From contig JADHYX010000006.1 of NCBI GenBank assembly GCA_027604685.1, forward strand, positions 1-64,000: a DNA stretch of 64,000 nt. The letters are read 5' to 3'. Source of the DNA: Lobulomyces angularis. Its lineage: Eukaryota; Chytridiomycota; Chytridiomycetes; Lobulomycetales; Lobulomycetaceae. This document shows, in pieces, positions 45,508-57,233 of the stretch. How positions within the stretch are numbered: the stretch's first letter is position 1; the number at the start of each line of letters is the position of its first letter. The translations under genes were made by a program, and so were the position numbers. The notes beneath the pieces were generated by a model. The model was not told the DNA's origin, searched no databases, and saw nothing but the letters and a program-made list of their open reading frames with translations.

Positions 45508-48500
45508 ATGCTTGTTAATATAAAGAAAAGTAGGCAGTTCAATTTTTTTTTGAGGGCCATGTTAGTAAAAAGGTGTTTTATGAATAACCAGCATTTTAAG
45601 TTTTCAACTCATTTGCAATCACTTGAAAACAATACCAAAATTGGAGTTCTAAATGGAATTACTAGCTCTAAACGTTCTTCAAATGTTGAAGCAAATTTAT
45701 ACACCTTAATTAATTCAGTGAAAAACCATCAGGATTTTATGAATGTGGTTAACTACTTCAATGAATATCAAGAAAAAGGAACCTTTTTTTCAGATAAACT
45801 TATATCAACATATTTCTCATTTATCACTAAAAGAGAAAATGTGGTGGATAACATTAGCGAAATCGTAGAAAATTCATTTTCATTAATTGAAAAGCCTCAT
45901 TTATATCAATACTCAATAATTATGCAATTTTTTGCCAAAAAATGGGATTATTTAAAAGTGACTTTCTATTTTGAAAAGATATTGGCAGAAGGCATTAAAC
46001 CAGACAGAAGAATTTATACCTCCATGATTCTTGCTCATACAAAATTACCGGATACCACACTAGCAGAATATTATTACAGAGAACTTGTATCGAACTTTTC
46101 AACAAAAGAAGTGCATCATTCAATATTTGTAATGATGATTAAGATGTTTTCCAGCAAGAATGACATAAAAAAGATGGAACTTTATGTTGAAGAAATGAAG
46201 TCGCAGAATATAATGCCAAAATTTTACATATTTGAATTGTTAAAAAATGTGAGCGAAAATCTATTTGACGTTGAAAGAATAGAAAAATACAAAAATCAAT
46301 TGCAAATTCGAAAAGCTGAAGACGCTGGCTCTTTAATGCAAAAAAACGAAACTGATTGGAAACTTTTAAATGAAAAACTTTTATCAATGTTAAGTTCTTC
46401 TTTGGCTGCTGATCGATATGAAGAGATAATAAGATATTTTAATTCTTGCATATTACGTATTGAATTTCCAACTGAAACAGTTGATGAGTATTTGAATTTT
46501 CTAACAAAAAACTCCAAATATCCAAACTCTGCTAAAAATTTGCAAAGAGCTTTTGCATCAATGAGAGTTCCTAGTGTGAATCAAATTACAACTATGATGA
46601 AATTTTTTGCAAAACGTAGAGAATCTGATACCGTTTTGTTTTATTTTAATAAAATTACTAAAAAATTTGTTGCTTACACGGCTTTAATACATGCCCACTG
46701 CACCGCTGGAAATACAACCCAAGCAGTAAAATATTTTTACGAAATGCAAGAAAAAGGTTACGGTAAGAGAAATCAAATTTTGTATTTTATGTTAAATTTT
46801 AATTGCAGTTCCTGATGCTGCTATTTATAGTATTATGGTGCAACATTTTTCTGAAATCTTTGATGATGTCAACATGGTAAACTTTTATAACCAAATGAAG
46901 AGTAACGGCTGTAACATAAAACCATATATTTATTTCTGTATGATGAGGTGTTTTTATGAAAAGCTTAATTTTGAAAAAATGGAATGTTATTTTAAAGAAT
47001 TAGTGAAAGCCGAATTTACTCCATCGCAATCATGCTTTGCTTGGATAATAGATTGTGCTGCGAAGAATAAAAAGATAGATAAAATGGAGTTCTATTATAA
47101 TTTAATGAAAACTAGTGGATTTGATCCCAAATTTTTCATATACGAAACCGTTTTGCGCGCATACAATGAAAGCCAAAATTATGAAAAGATTGAGGAGATC
47201 TTGATGGAAATGGAAAAGAGGGATCTAAAATTTTTTTTTGATAGCGCTTACAAAAAAAATGCTTCAAATGTAGACCGTTCCAAGTCTCACGTGAAGGTTC
47301 AAATATCCCAAAATTTACCTAATAATTTAGTTTATAAAAGTGCATCTTTTTTACCAATTATACTTAACCAAGAAGAAATTCTAGCGAACTTTCGAATTGT
47401 TAATAAAAATTTAGATGAATATGTGCTCCTTTACGAAAAATATATTTCTGATGCTTCCCAAAGAAATATGGCCATTAGTCAATATCTCAAGTTTTTGTTA
47501 AAAGAGGATAGGTCAAACGATATATTAAAGGCGTTTTATACTATTAGCCTTCCAAATGCCAATCACTTTAAATTAATTCTTTCGTTTTTTGCATTTAATC
47601 ATCAATACACCTCAGCGCAATCAATTCTTAATGAAATGAAGGCAGCAGGATTTCAACCTACAATCAATCATTACACAATACTTTTGAAAGCTTACACGTT
47701 CCATCCAGAAAGTGAAAAAATTGATTCATTATTTTGTAATTTGCTGTTAGAAAATGTGGAGCCTGATTTAACATACTTTAATACGTTAATGTCTGTTTTT
47801 GCTGAGAGAAACGAAGTGAAATCAGTTGAGTTATATTATGATCAATTAATTTCAATCGGGTTAAAACCAGATGTTGAAACTTATACCCAATTGTTTAAAT
47901 GCTTTGCTTGCGTTAAAGATCATTCTCGAAGTGAATTTTTTTATAATAAGATGTTAAAAGAAAATTTGAAACCAACACTGTTTATTTTTAACTATATCAT
48001 TGAAGCTTTTTCGGAGCTAAACTTATCTTCTGCGGAACATTTTATGAAGCAAATGATGGCAAATAATATTATGCCCACATTTACTACATATAATCTATTG
48101 CTGAATGCTTGTGTATCAGATGGAAATGTTCCAAAGTTAGAGTTTTACATAAATGAAATGAAATCAAAAAAGATGACCCCATCATTAGCAACTCTCAATA
48201 ATATGATCCAGTGCTATCTTAATGACGATGACATCCCTAAGGCAACTTCTTACCTGACAATTAACAATTTTACTCCAAATTTAGACACTTATTCTTGTTT
48301 AATCTCAGCTTATGGAAGGAAAAAGGATTATAAGAATATATTGTTATATGAGCGTAAATTAGTTCGTAGCCCAGAATTTAAGAAACCGTGCACAAAAATT
48401 CTGAATGCCCTGCTGTTTAGAAAATGGAGGAATGTGGATGAGTTGTGGGAAAATTTGAAAACTTTTGAATTATTGAACATTGAGTTTAATAGTGTTACAT

Positions 48501-49267
48501 GGGCAAACGTTTTATTTTCATTAAATAGTTTAAAGCAGTATCAATTTAGTCTAGATATTTACCAGTGTTTAACAAATACGTACCAAGGGCAGGTCCCTCC
48601 AAAAATACCGTTCAGATTGTCGCCAATAATCTTAGAAAAAGATAGTAGTGACTTATTTTCAACAGCTCTGGAATCGTGCAGATTAGGGGGATACACTAAT
48701 GAGTTTAGAGTAATCTGGAATTACGCATTAGATTCAAAAATTAGGTTAAATCCGAGAGTTTTGACCTCTTATTTAAAATGTCTCTGCCAATTTGATAAAT
48801 TTGAAAATGCAGTACAAGTATTGAAAAGTTTAGCTTTGATAAAAGAGTCGAGCTTAACTGTAAGGGAAGAAAGAGTTATACCAAATAAAAACACCTTTTT
48901 TGAGATAATGGCTCTGCTGCAAAAAAAAAATAGAATGGTTCTAGTATTTATATTGAAACGATGCATGAACGGCATTGGGTTGGAATTTTCTGAAGAAGCT
49001 TATGAAGGTATTGAGGTAGAAGACATTATCCCAGTTTTAGCAAGAAGTGGTGAAGCACACAACAATTTTTTGGAAAACAACGTAAGTTTTAATAGCTTAC
49101 CACTAAATTCTGAAACGCAAAATACTACAAGCAGCGATCAACATGCAGTTGGGGAAGATTTGGATTCAATTGAAAAAAAAGTATGGGTTTGTGGCAAATG
49201 TTCCAAAACTTTTAAACTAAAAAAAGATGGTGGTTTATCTGTTCATATTTTGAAGCACAATTGCTAA
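45508..49267 (+). CDS. Pentatricopeptide-repeat protein, copy 2, with C-terminal zinc finger
   Basis: About 1,240 residues in two exons; the only clear intron is at about 46762-46808, joining EMQEKGY to VPDAAIYSIM. The start MLVNIKKSRQFNFFLRAMLV is Arg/Lys-rich without acidic residues, suiting mitochondrial import. PPR units run through most of the protein (YQYSIIMQFFAKKWDYLKVT, AYTALIHAHCTAGNTTQAVK, TYFNTLMSVFAERNEVKSVE, TYTQLFKCFACVKDHSRSEF, TYNLLLNACVSDGNVPKLEF). A long C-terminal region (FSTALESCRLGGYTNEFRVI, NPRVLTSYLKCLCQFDKFEN) aligns with the first PPR protein. The last 28 residues contain VCGKCSKTFKLKKDGGL and SVHILKHNC, a C2H2-like finger (C-x2-C-x13-H-x3-H). RNA substrate unknown. 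The start at 45508 was chosen as the first ATG after stops. Confidence 0.88.
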
Positions 49268-49412
49268 TATTAAGATTTGATTGTTTTTTCTTTCTTACTC
49301 AGAGTGATGATAGTAATGCCCATTATTTTATAGTCAGATATCACAGTTTAATGTAGATAATATAAAAAAATTTTATTTTCATTAATAATACATATATATT
49401 TACATTCTCCAT

Positions 49413-49664
49413 TTATACAACTCTGCCTAAAGTATCTACTAAATCAGAAAGCTTTCTTTTCTTAGGTATTTTATTTACAACAATAAATCTTCCTTTAATG
49501 GTAACTTTATTATCATTCTTTTCACTGTAGGAATAAAATTCAGAACCTAATATTGAACTATTGGCATTTATATTGAGACTGCCTCCTGCTTTGGCTAAAA
49601 TAACATTCTTGTGCACAGCTTCTTCATTATTCATTGTTTTTGTTAGCTTATTCAACAAATACAT
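49413..49664 (-). CDS. Small unrecognised protein
   Basis: Intronless ORF of 83 codons with mixed, non-homopolymeric composition: MYLLNKLTKTMNNEEAVHKN, a middle with AKAGGSLNINANSS, and a basic end with GRFIVVNKIPKKRKLSDLVD. The codon usage resembles neighbouring real genes rather than spacer, and no competing ORF exists on the other strand. I do not recognise the family. It sits between the convergent second PPR gene and the tail-to-head P450 gene. Confidence 0.5.
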   Translation of the reverse strand: MYLLNKLTKTMNNEEAVHKNVILAKAGGSLNINANSSILGSEFYSYSEKNDNKVTIKGRFIVVNKIPKKRKLSDLVDTLGRVV

Positions 49665-49934
49665 CGTACTGACTCTGAGTTGATATAAGTAGATCGAATT
49701 TGTGGTGTGAGAAAGTTTTAAGTGGTTGCTGAGAACAAATATGGAGGATTTTGGTGATGAGAAGGATTAATGGAAAGAACAGTGGTTTATAGGCGTTTTA
49801 CATGAGCATTTAGTAAACCCACTTACTAAATAAAATACTTATCGGAATGAAGAACCCTATATTACAAAATAATGGAAAAAATATAACAATTTTAAAGGAA
49901 AGATATTTTTCATTTTGAAAAATAAATATCTAAA

Positions 49935-51904
49935 TCAGCCTAAAATTCTTTTTTTTAAGTTGATTAATATTCCATCCTTTAAGCTCATGGTTAACTTGCA
50001 ACTTCCTTCGAAAGTTTGCCCTTCTGTTGTGGTAAATTCATAGTTACGAAGTAAAACCGATAAAACTACTTTCATTTCGATTAATGCCAATTTTTGTCCA
50101 ACGCCTAAAATAATTTAGATTGTTACTAAGGTTCAATTTATTTACAGTTGTGAGGTCCATCACCAAATGGAACATAGCTTCCAGTGACAGGTGTAAAATT
50201 ATTTTCCCAACGTTCTGGTGAGAAAACATTTGGATTTTTCCAGTACAGTTCGTTGAAATGAATACATATTATATTAGCTGTTACCGGAGTACCTTTTTTA
50301 ATGTAGTATTCTCCTAAATAATCGTCCCTATCAGCAACTTTGGTTAGTCCTAAAATTATTAATTACCGATAAAATCCTAGGCTAATTACCCGGAAGAACA
50401 GGGTGATATCTAAGCGACTCTTTTATAAAACAGTCAAGATATTTTAATTCCGGCAACTTTTGATAGGTGAAAGTAATATTGTTAAATGCTAGATCAATTT
50501 CCTGTTTCAATTTTTTCTCTACTAAAGGATTTCTTGTAATTTCCAATAACATGTATCCTAACGAATTGGATGTTGTTTCATGACCTAAAGAATTTTAAAC
50601 AAAAATAAAACTAAGTTAAATATCTGGTATCCACCTGCTAAAAAGAGTCCAAATATTTCGTCACACAATTCTTCATCAGTGAATGGTGGTTTCTTATCGT
50701 CATCAATATTATTGGCAGCATCATATGAATTTTCTAAAAGTCTATCAAGCACATCCATTTCTGTAATAAATTATTAATAATCTTTAAAGGCTATTAAAGG
50801 CTATTTTTACCCCACATCCCGCCAGCAGCATCTGCATAACTTTTATGTTCAGAAATCCTCTTTTTCTTCTCTTCAAGTATTTTTTGAATCGTTTCTGAAA
50901 TGCTTGCAAAACTTCCTTTCATAGGATAAGCACCTATAAAATTCCAGAAAGGCTTTGGCGCTGCAAATCTTAATCCGATCGCATCTATAAAAAAAAATTT
51001 TCAAGGTTTAAAATTCTGTTAACAGCGATTTTACCATTGATAGATTCAAACTGGTGTAAAACATTATATTTGGGATCATTTACGTTGTTGATAGAAGAGG
51101 TAAACTCAAAGTCATAAGAAAACGCAATTTTTCCAATTACATCACAACTAATAACCAAAGAATTGTTAAATAAAAGGCCAAAAGTTTATTTGCAACCTGA
51201 TGTAATTAAAATATTGATGCATCGGGACATTGTGTTTTATGTCCCCAATTTTTTCAAACAGCCTTTCACAGACTTCCATAGTGACATGAAAAGTTCTCTC
51301 TAAATGAACTGGAGCAAACGCTGGTTGAATCATCTTTCTATGTTTCTTCCTATAAAAAATTGTTTTGTTTTAAAAGGTTGAATTAAGCTGTGTTAAGTAG
51401 GTAGGAGTGAATTTCCAAAAAAATTTGAAAATTAGTTATATTACCATAAGTCGGATGTTGGAATTACAAATAGGGAATACTTAGAAATGCCATCAAATAA
51501 TCTAACAGCAAAATCATCTCTAGAGAAAAGGAATGAACAAGGTATACTAAAAAATGGATATACCTCACAAAAGATTTTGAATTAAGTATCCCCTTTACCA
51601 GCTCTATTATTATTAATAATGAAATAAAAAAAATAGGGAGTAAAAAAATACCTGCTTTACTAGTAGAAATTCCCAGATCAAAGAATACAGAATAAGTAAC
51701 AATTGATTCATCTTTATTCATTTCTTTAAATAGATCATGCAGTTTATTTATTTTTCCAAACTTTAAAAATTGAAAAAAGTTTCCAAAAAATGGTAAACCT
51801 CCATTAAAAGAAGGTATATTCGTATAAAGACTTTTTTTTTTCTTATTTAAAAGAAAATAGAGTGTTAAAGTAGTAACAGAGACTAAAGCAATTAATTTTT
51901 TCAT
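49935..51904 (-). CDS. Cytochrome P450 monooxygenase
   Basis: Membrane-anchored haem-thiolate monooxygenase. The N-terminus MKKLIALVSVTTLTLYFLLN is the ER anchor, then basic residues and the hinge PSFNGGLPFFGNF. Conserved elements in order: C-helix W and R region (SDLW ... KKHRKMIQPAFAP), I-helix FLAGHETTSNSL (the A-G-x-E-T-T oxygen-activation motif), K-helix KESLRYHP (E-x-x-R), SPERW, and the haem loop PFGDGPHNCVGQKLAL with its cysteine ligand. About 500 residues over roughly nine exons, ending KDGILINLKKRILG. The overall style is CYP4/CYP5-like rather than CYP51, but subfamily and substrate cannot be told from sequence alone. Function in fatty-acid, sterol or xenobiotic oxidation is open. 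Confidence 0.92.
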
Positions 51905-52017
51905 TTAGATAGTTTTATATTTTATTTTTACACGTTGTAAAATTTTACATTTTTCTAAAAAAAAAACAATAAAAACATATTTTTAATTATGCAATATACA
52001 AGATCTCAGTGCACCAA

Positions 52018-55000
52018 TTAAAAATACAAGCTGGCAGCGAAAACAATATCACGTTTAATAGCTTCTGAACATATTTCCATCTTTTTATATAATTTTGCAT
52101 CTCCTATAATTCTGCTGGCTCCTCTAACTTCCCTACAAGTTTCTTCTAATCTTACAATACAGCGCACAATGGATCCTTCATTGAATTGTTTTTTTTAAAA
52201 TATAAAATTCTGTGTAAAAATACCTTCTAAAACGTCGGTTAAAGCAGTTATATGCTTAAAAGGCAGGCCATTCGCCCATTCATATATAACCTCAACTAAA
52301 CCCAAATTTATTCTTCCAAGGGCCTCATGTTGACTTCATTCAAAAAATCTATAAATAATTTCAATCATTATTTTCCAAATACTAACGCGATATCCAATCC
52401 ACAGCTTTTTTGGATTTCCGCAATTCTTATAGCCAGTTCTTGGATTTTTTCAATTCCCCGTTCCAAATTTGGAGTAAGATTCGGTTTACTCTGGCTTTTT
52501 TCCTGAAAAACAAAGCAAGAAAGAAGAGCAACCATTTCCGGTGGTTCAAATTCTGCAAAAAAATTGTCTAATATCAGTTCTGTCAAAACTAATTCATCAG
52601 CAGTGTTGATCTTAATTTATAATTATTTGGCATGAAAAAAATTTTTTTATTTAAGTTACTTCGCAAGCAACTCTTCCTTTCATTTGTATTGTGGAACTTT
52701 CATCGATAAATTTTAGATATTTTAAAACATCTATTCTTTGAAAGTAATCAGGTAAAAGTTCCAAATTTTGATCTGAAATAGTATTTCCTAAACTTAGGAC
52801 CTGTTGTTGAAGGGTGTGTTCCATGTGGATTTTGGCGTACTTAAAATTAATGATAAATAATGATTAGACATTCTTTCTTTACGTGTTCAATTAATTCAGG
52901 ACACTGAACACAATCAAATCCTGTTAACCTACTTAACAAATATTTTTTATCACGCTTTTTCTCTTGAAACTCAATGTTTCTTATTTTATCCCAATCTTAC
53001 AACACACGTGAATAAGATAAAAACAATAAGACATTTTCAATTTGCATACCAAATTCTAAAGTATCTTTTCTTTTCATAATCTCCAATGCAATTTGCAAAA
53101 GTTTATCCTCAACAGTAGCAGCTTGAGAACGTACCTCTGGATTAAAATTACTTTCTAGCTTTAATAAGATACAAACAAAAAAAATTCAAAATCTTTTTTT
53201 GTTTCATCTGGTACCTTAATTTCGTATTTAGTTACTGTGGATAAATCAGTGTATGGGATGGAAATTATATCATGTGAGACCTTCCCTGACATTGGAACAT
53301 CAACAGACGTAACAGGCATTGGCGCAAATTCTGTAAAGATGCTAAATAATAAAGGAAAAGTATGAGATGAACCTGTTTCGCTTGGTATATAATCTTTCTC
53401 TCGTTTACGACATAAAATGAATACAGTATAACTTTTTGAATCCCCCATCCCACTGGCACTAACAAATCCGCTTTTCGGCAGTAATACTCCAATTGAATTT
53501 CTATAAAACTACTTATAATAAGTAAATATAAAAATAAAGCTTTTGATTACAGAATTATTGATAATAACTACTCTTCCTGTACATAAAGCTTTGTTCCCTA
53601 TTGGGGTGTTAATGAACATTTCTCGCAATTCATGATTTAGTAGTCTAAAATACCACCATTACTTTGGCAGAACAATATAAAACTGCTTACGTTATTTTGG
53701 CGGATACATCGTAATACTCATCAATATCTGAGTCACAGATGTTACAATTTAGACGTTTAATTGCAGCAAGTCTTTTTGAACTCTACAAAAAAAAAAAATT
53801 TTGTTACAAAATATAGTTATATTACCTCTTTAAACTTTTCTTCTTGTTCCGGTATCAGTTTTTGATTACTGTTTTCACTAAAACTTCTTTTTATCATATC
53901 TTCAATTTTTAAAGCTTCTACTCTTAATAAGTTTAATATCATATTATAAGTCAGCCTAAACTGCGATTCTAATTTAGTTGGAGTCCCCAAGAGCATTTTA
54001 TTTAATCTAAGTGATTCAGGAATTTCATCACCTAGAATAAAAACTAAAAAAAGGAATATAAAACAACTATTTACTGCATGCGATCAACACCATTCCAGTG
54101 GTATCAAGACCTCTTCTTCCAGCTCTGCCTGACATTTGAGTATATTCTCCTGGTAAAAGATCTCTGAATGATTGTCCTTTCAAATGTTAAAAATTTAAAT
54201 TGATGACTTAATTACCGTCATGCTTGCGTATTCCAGAATAAACTACTGCTTTTGCAGGTGCATTCACACCCATTGCAAAAGTTTCGGTAGCAAATAATAA
54301 TTTAACCAATCCTCTTGTAAATAAGATTTCAACCATCTAAAAACAAAAAGAAATTAAATAAAAAAAAAATTTATAACTTTTAACCTCCTTTATGATCGGC
54401 AAAAGACCACTGTGATGAACTGCAATACCTCGCAACAAGTGTTCCTTGGTGCGCAAAACTTGCGGTAACTCTCTGTCTAGTCCTTTCAAGCGGGACAAAC
54501 TCTTTTCACAAAATAAGTGAATTTCACTTTTTTCTTTTGAACCAGATGTTAAATCAAAATTAGATAATGCTGCACAGTATTCCTCACATTTCTTCTTACT
54601 AAAAGTGAAAATTATCACAGGCAGTAAATTCAATTTCTTCAATGTGGCAATTAAACTCACATAAAGATTTTTGTCCTAAAATTGCAGTTCATGGTTACAG
54701 GATTAGTTTAATCAATAAAAGCCATAATTTTACAGTCTGTGCTCGATTCGTTGCGCTTCCAGCTCTGTTCCCTGTGTTACTGCTACCGCGACCTCGATTA
54801 GAATTTTGCCCACCTCGACCACCCCTACCTAAAAAACAAATTAGGTATTGAAGTTATATTTAACCTCCACGACTTGTGTTGGCCGAATTATCTTTCTTTA
54901 CGATTTCTTTCTTTTTTGTTGCATTTAAAGCATCTGATGCATTCTTATATCCTAATGGTAAAAACTTTTTGGAGGAATCTACGATTTTGTAGATGTTTGA

Positions 55001-56862
55001 ATCATAATAGATATAATGCTCTAATGGAACAGGCCTTTTCAAAGTGGAAATAACGTAAATGTTTTTTTTCTTAGTACGACTTCAAAGAGGTAATAAATTT
55101 AAGCAAAAACAATGATTTGTACCCAACCCAATCAGCGAATTCTTTAGTATTTGGTATTGTGGCACTAAGTAAAATAAGTGATACGTGATCTGGCAGCATA
55201 ATTATTACTTCTTCCCAAACAACACCTAACGTTATGACATAAGCAAATAATTAAAAATTTGTTCTTCATACCTCGTTCAGAATCATTGATGTAATGTACT
55301 TCGTCAAATATAACAAATTCAACATCTCTTATCAAATCCGCACCTCTGTAGAGCATACTTCTCAGAATTTCAGTTGTCATAACTAGGCAGCTACATATTA
55401 ATAGAATCACCAATATATTGTGTATAATACCTTGCTTCCGGGTTAATTTGAACGTCGCCTGTCAAAATTCCAACATTTTCGAAAGTATTTTTGAAATCTC
55501 TAAACTTTTGATTTGAAAGTGCTTTTATTGGAGAAGTGTAAATTGCTTTTGTAAAATGTTTCTGTGCTAATGCAATGGCATATTCAGCTACAACGGTTTT
55601 GCCAGCTGATGTGTGAGCAGCAACAAAAACGCTGTCGCCTTGCTCAAGGTGATAAACTGCCTGTTTTTGGAAAATGTCTAGCTCAAAAGGATACTAAAAT
55701 AGCATTAAGCTTTATGAAAACAAAAAAAAACTCACGCTAAATGCCATGTCCGGAACCAAATCATGAAAATCAGGAAAATCCAAATTAACATCTATCATAT
55801 GTGCCCATTCTTTTAACGCTACTTTACTACTTATAACCGGCTTATTTTTCTTCGGAAGCTTCAAAGATAAAGTTGGGATAATATCATCAACTTCTTTTTT
55901 TTCTTCGGTTTTTTTTTCTTCAGCTTGTGTTTCTTCTTCAATTAACACTTCAGCACCATGCCCTACGCTATCCACGTTTTCAGTTAAAAAATTTAAGATA
56001 TCATCATCTACAGTAGCCAATGAAGCGGTATATTCTTTAGTAGAAAAAAATTCGCCTTTTCGTTCAGTATTCTTTCCCTCATCCATTGTTTCCAAACCTC
56101 TTTCAAAACCAGGGGCAATTGTCAATAAACCTTCTTCCTCGTTTATAAGATCATCTAGATTAAACTCTTGTACTTCAACTTTTACTTTTTGAAGAAAGTC
56201 AATACCACCTATTAAAATTAAGAAAGTATTCGAAATGTATATATTAAAATGTATTTATTCAAAAAATAACCTGGCGTAAAAGGGTAATTGGTGCTTTTTC
56301 CAGTAACAAAATTTTGATAACCAGCCGGATCTCTTTGTAAACTAGTAGAGTTTTTTGGATTGGACTCAGAAAGCGAATTCAACATTACTTCATTAAAATC
56401 GGTTTCAAAATTTATTTTACCAGTTAAAATGTTTCTTTTAAAATTAATGTCTGTTCTATTTTTGGAAAGCTGTAAATTCAACGTTTCGGAGTAGTCTTGC
56501 TCTACTTCCAGCACTCTATAAGTTAACAAAATTTATAAACGATATGTCGTTGATAAAAACCTCTGTGCATGGTTCAGTAATGAGGGAGTCAAAATCCTTT
56601 TAGGAGTTAAGTACTTATCTTCCAATTCAACATTAAAATCACTTAATGAGCCAAAGTTGGCCAAATTCATAAATATCTAGTACAAAATAAAATTAAGAGT
56701 CCTTATAAAATTGATTTATACGTCGCTATTGCTAAGTATGTTTGGATTATGTTTAAAAATTAACTCTGCACTTGTATTTTGGCCAACAGATAATATTTCA
56801 AATGGAAATTCCTCCTCTTTCCCTGTATACAATACGCTTTCAGCTTCTGAAAGGTCAACCAT
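52018..56862 (-). CDS. SKI2: SKI2 RNA helicase of the SKI complex
   Basis: DExH-box 3'-5' RNA helicase that feeds mRNA from the ribosome into the cytoplasmic exosome. The N-terminal region ([20 protein letters not shown] ... [20 protein letters not shown]) matches the Ski2 N-terminal arm. Helicase motifs: [34 protein letters not shown] (motif I), [13 protein letters not shown] (DEVH, motif II), LLSATIPN (III), [13 protein letters not shown] (IV), [20 protein letters not shown] and [15 protein letters not shown] (VI). Between III and IV lies a short Arg-Gly stretch ([19 protein letters not shown]) where Ski2 carries its insertion domain. The C-terminal DSHCT domain ends [13 protein letters not shown]. 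The RG element distinguishes it from MTR4, as do [13 protein letters not shown] and [10 protein letters not shown] blocks. About 20 short introns; borders not all traced. Divergent from WDR70. Confidence 0.94.
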
Positions 56863-57233
56863 AAGTAGTATTTTTAACAAAATTTTATTTGATCTGTGAG
56901 AAATTTTTAAAGAAAAAAAATGGAATTTGGGTACTCCTACAGGAAACTTTCTTTTAACTTATTTTATTAGATATTAAGAAATATGCCTCCTTTCATTACT
57001 GCATTCATTAATAGCTTTCGTCAAAGTGGGGTCTGCTACTAATTATTTAGAATCTGCTTTCTCGTAATAAAAAAAATAACCACTAGTTGACAATCGTAAA
57101 ACGGGCACTATAACAAATTTTCAGTATAAATCTCCATTACTGTCAATTCCCAACTAAATTAATATCTTGCTACTTCTATCTATATTAACCAAAAGTCTGT
57201 TTTTTCCTGAAAAAAATTTTAGATATTTCAAAA
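56863..57233. promoter_or_regulatory. Divergent promoter between SKI2 and WDR70
   Basis: About 370 bases between two divergent start codons, moderately complex, no other gene. It must carry the promoters of both genes; I see no named motif. Confidence 0.45.

Noticed and set aside
54642..54851. Plus-strand Arg/Pro-rich ORF
   Set aside because: It is the reverse of the SKI2 Arg-Gly stretch and neighbouring helicase exons.
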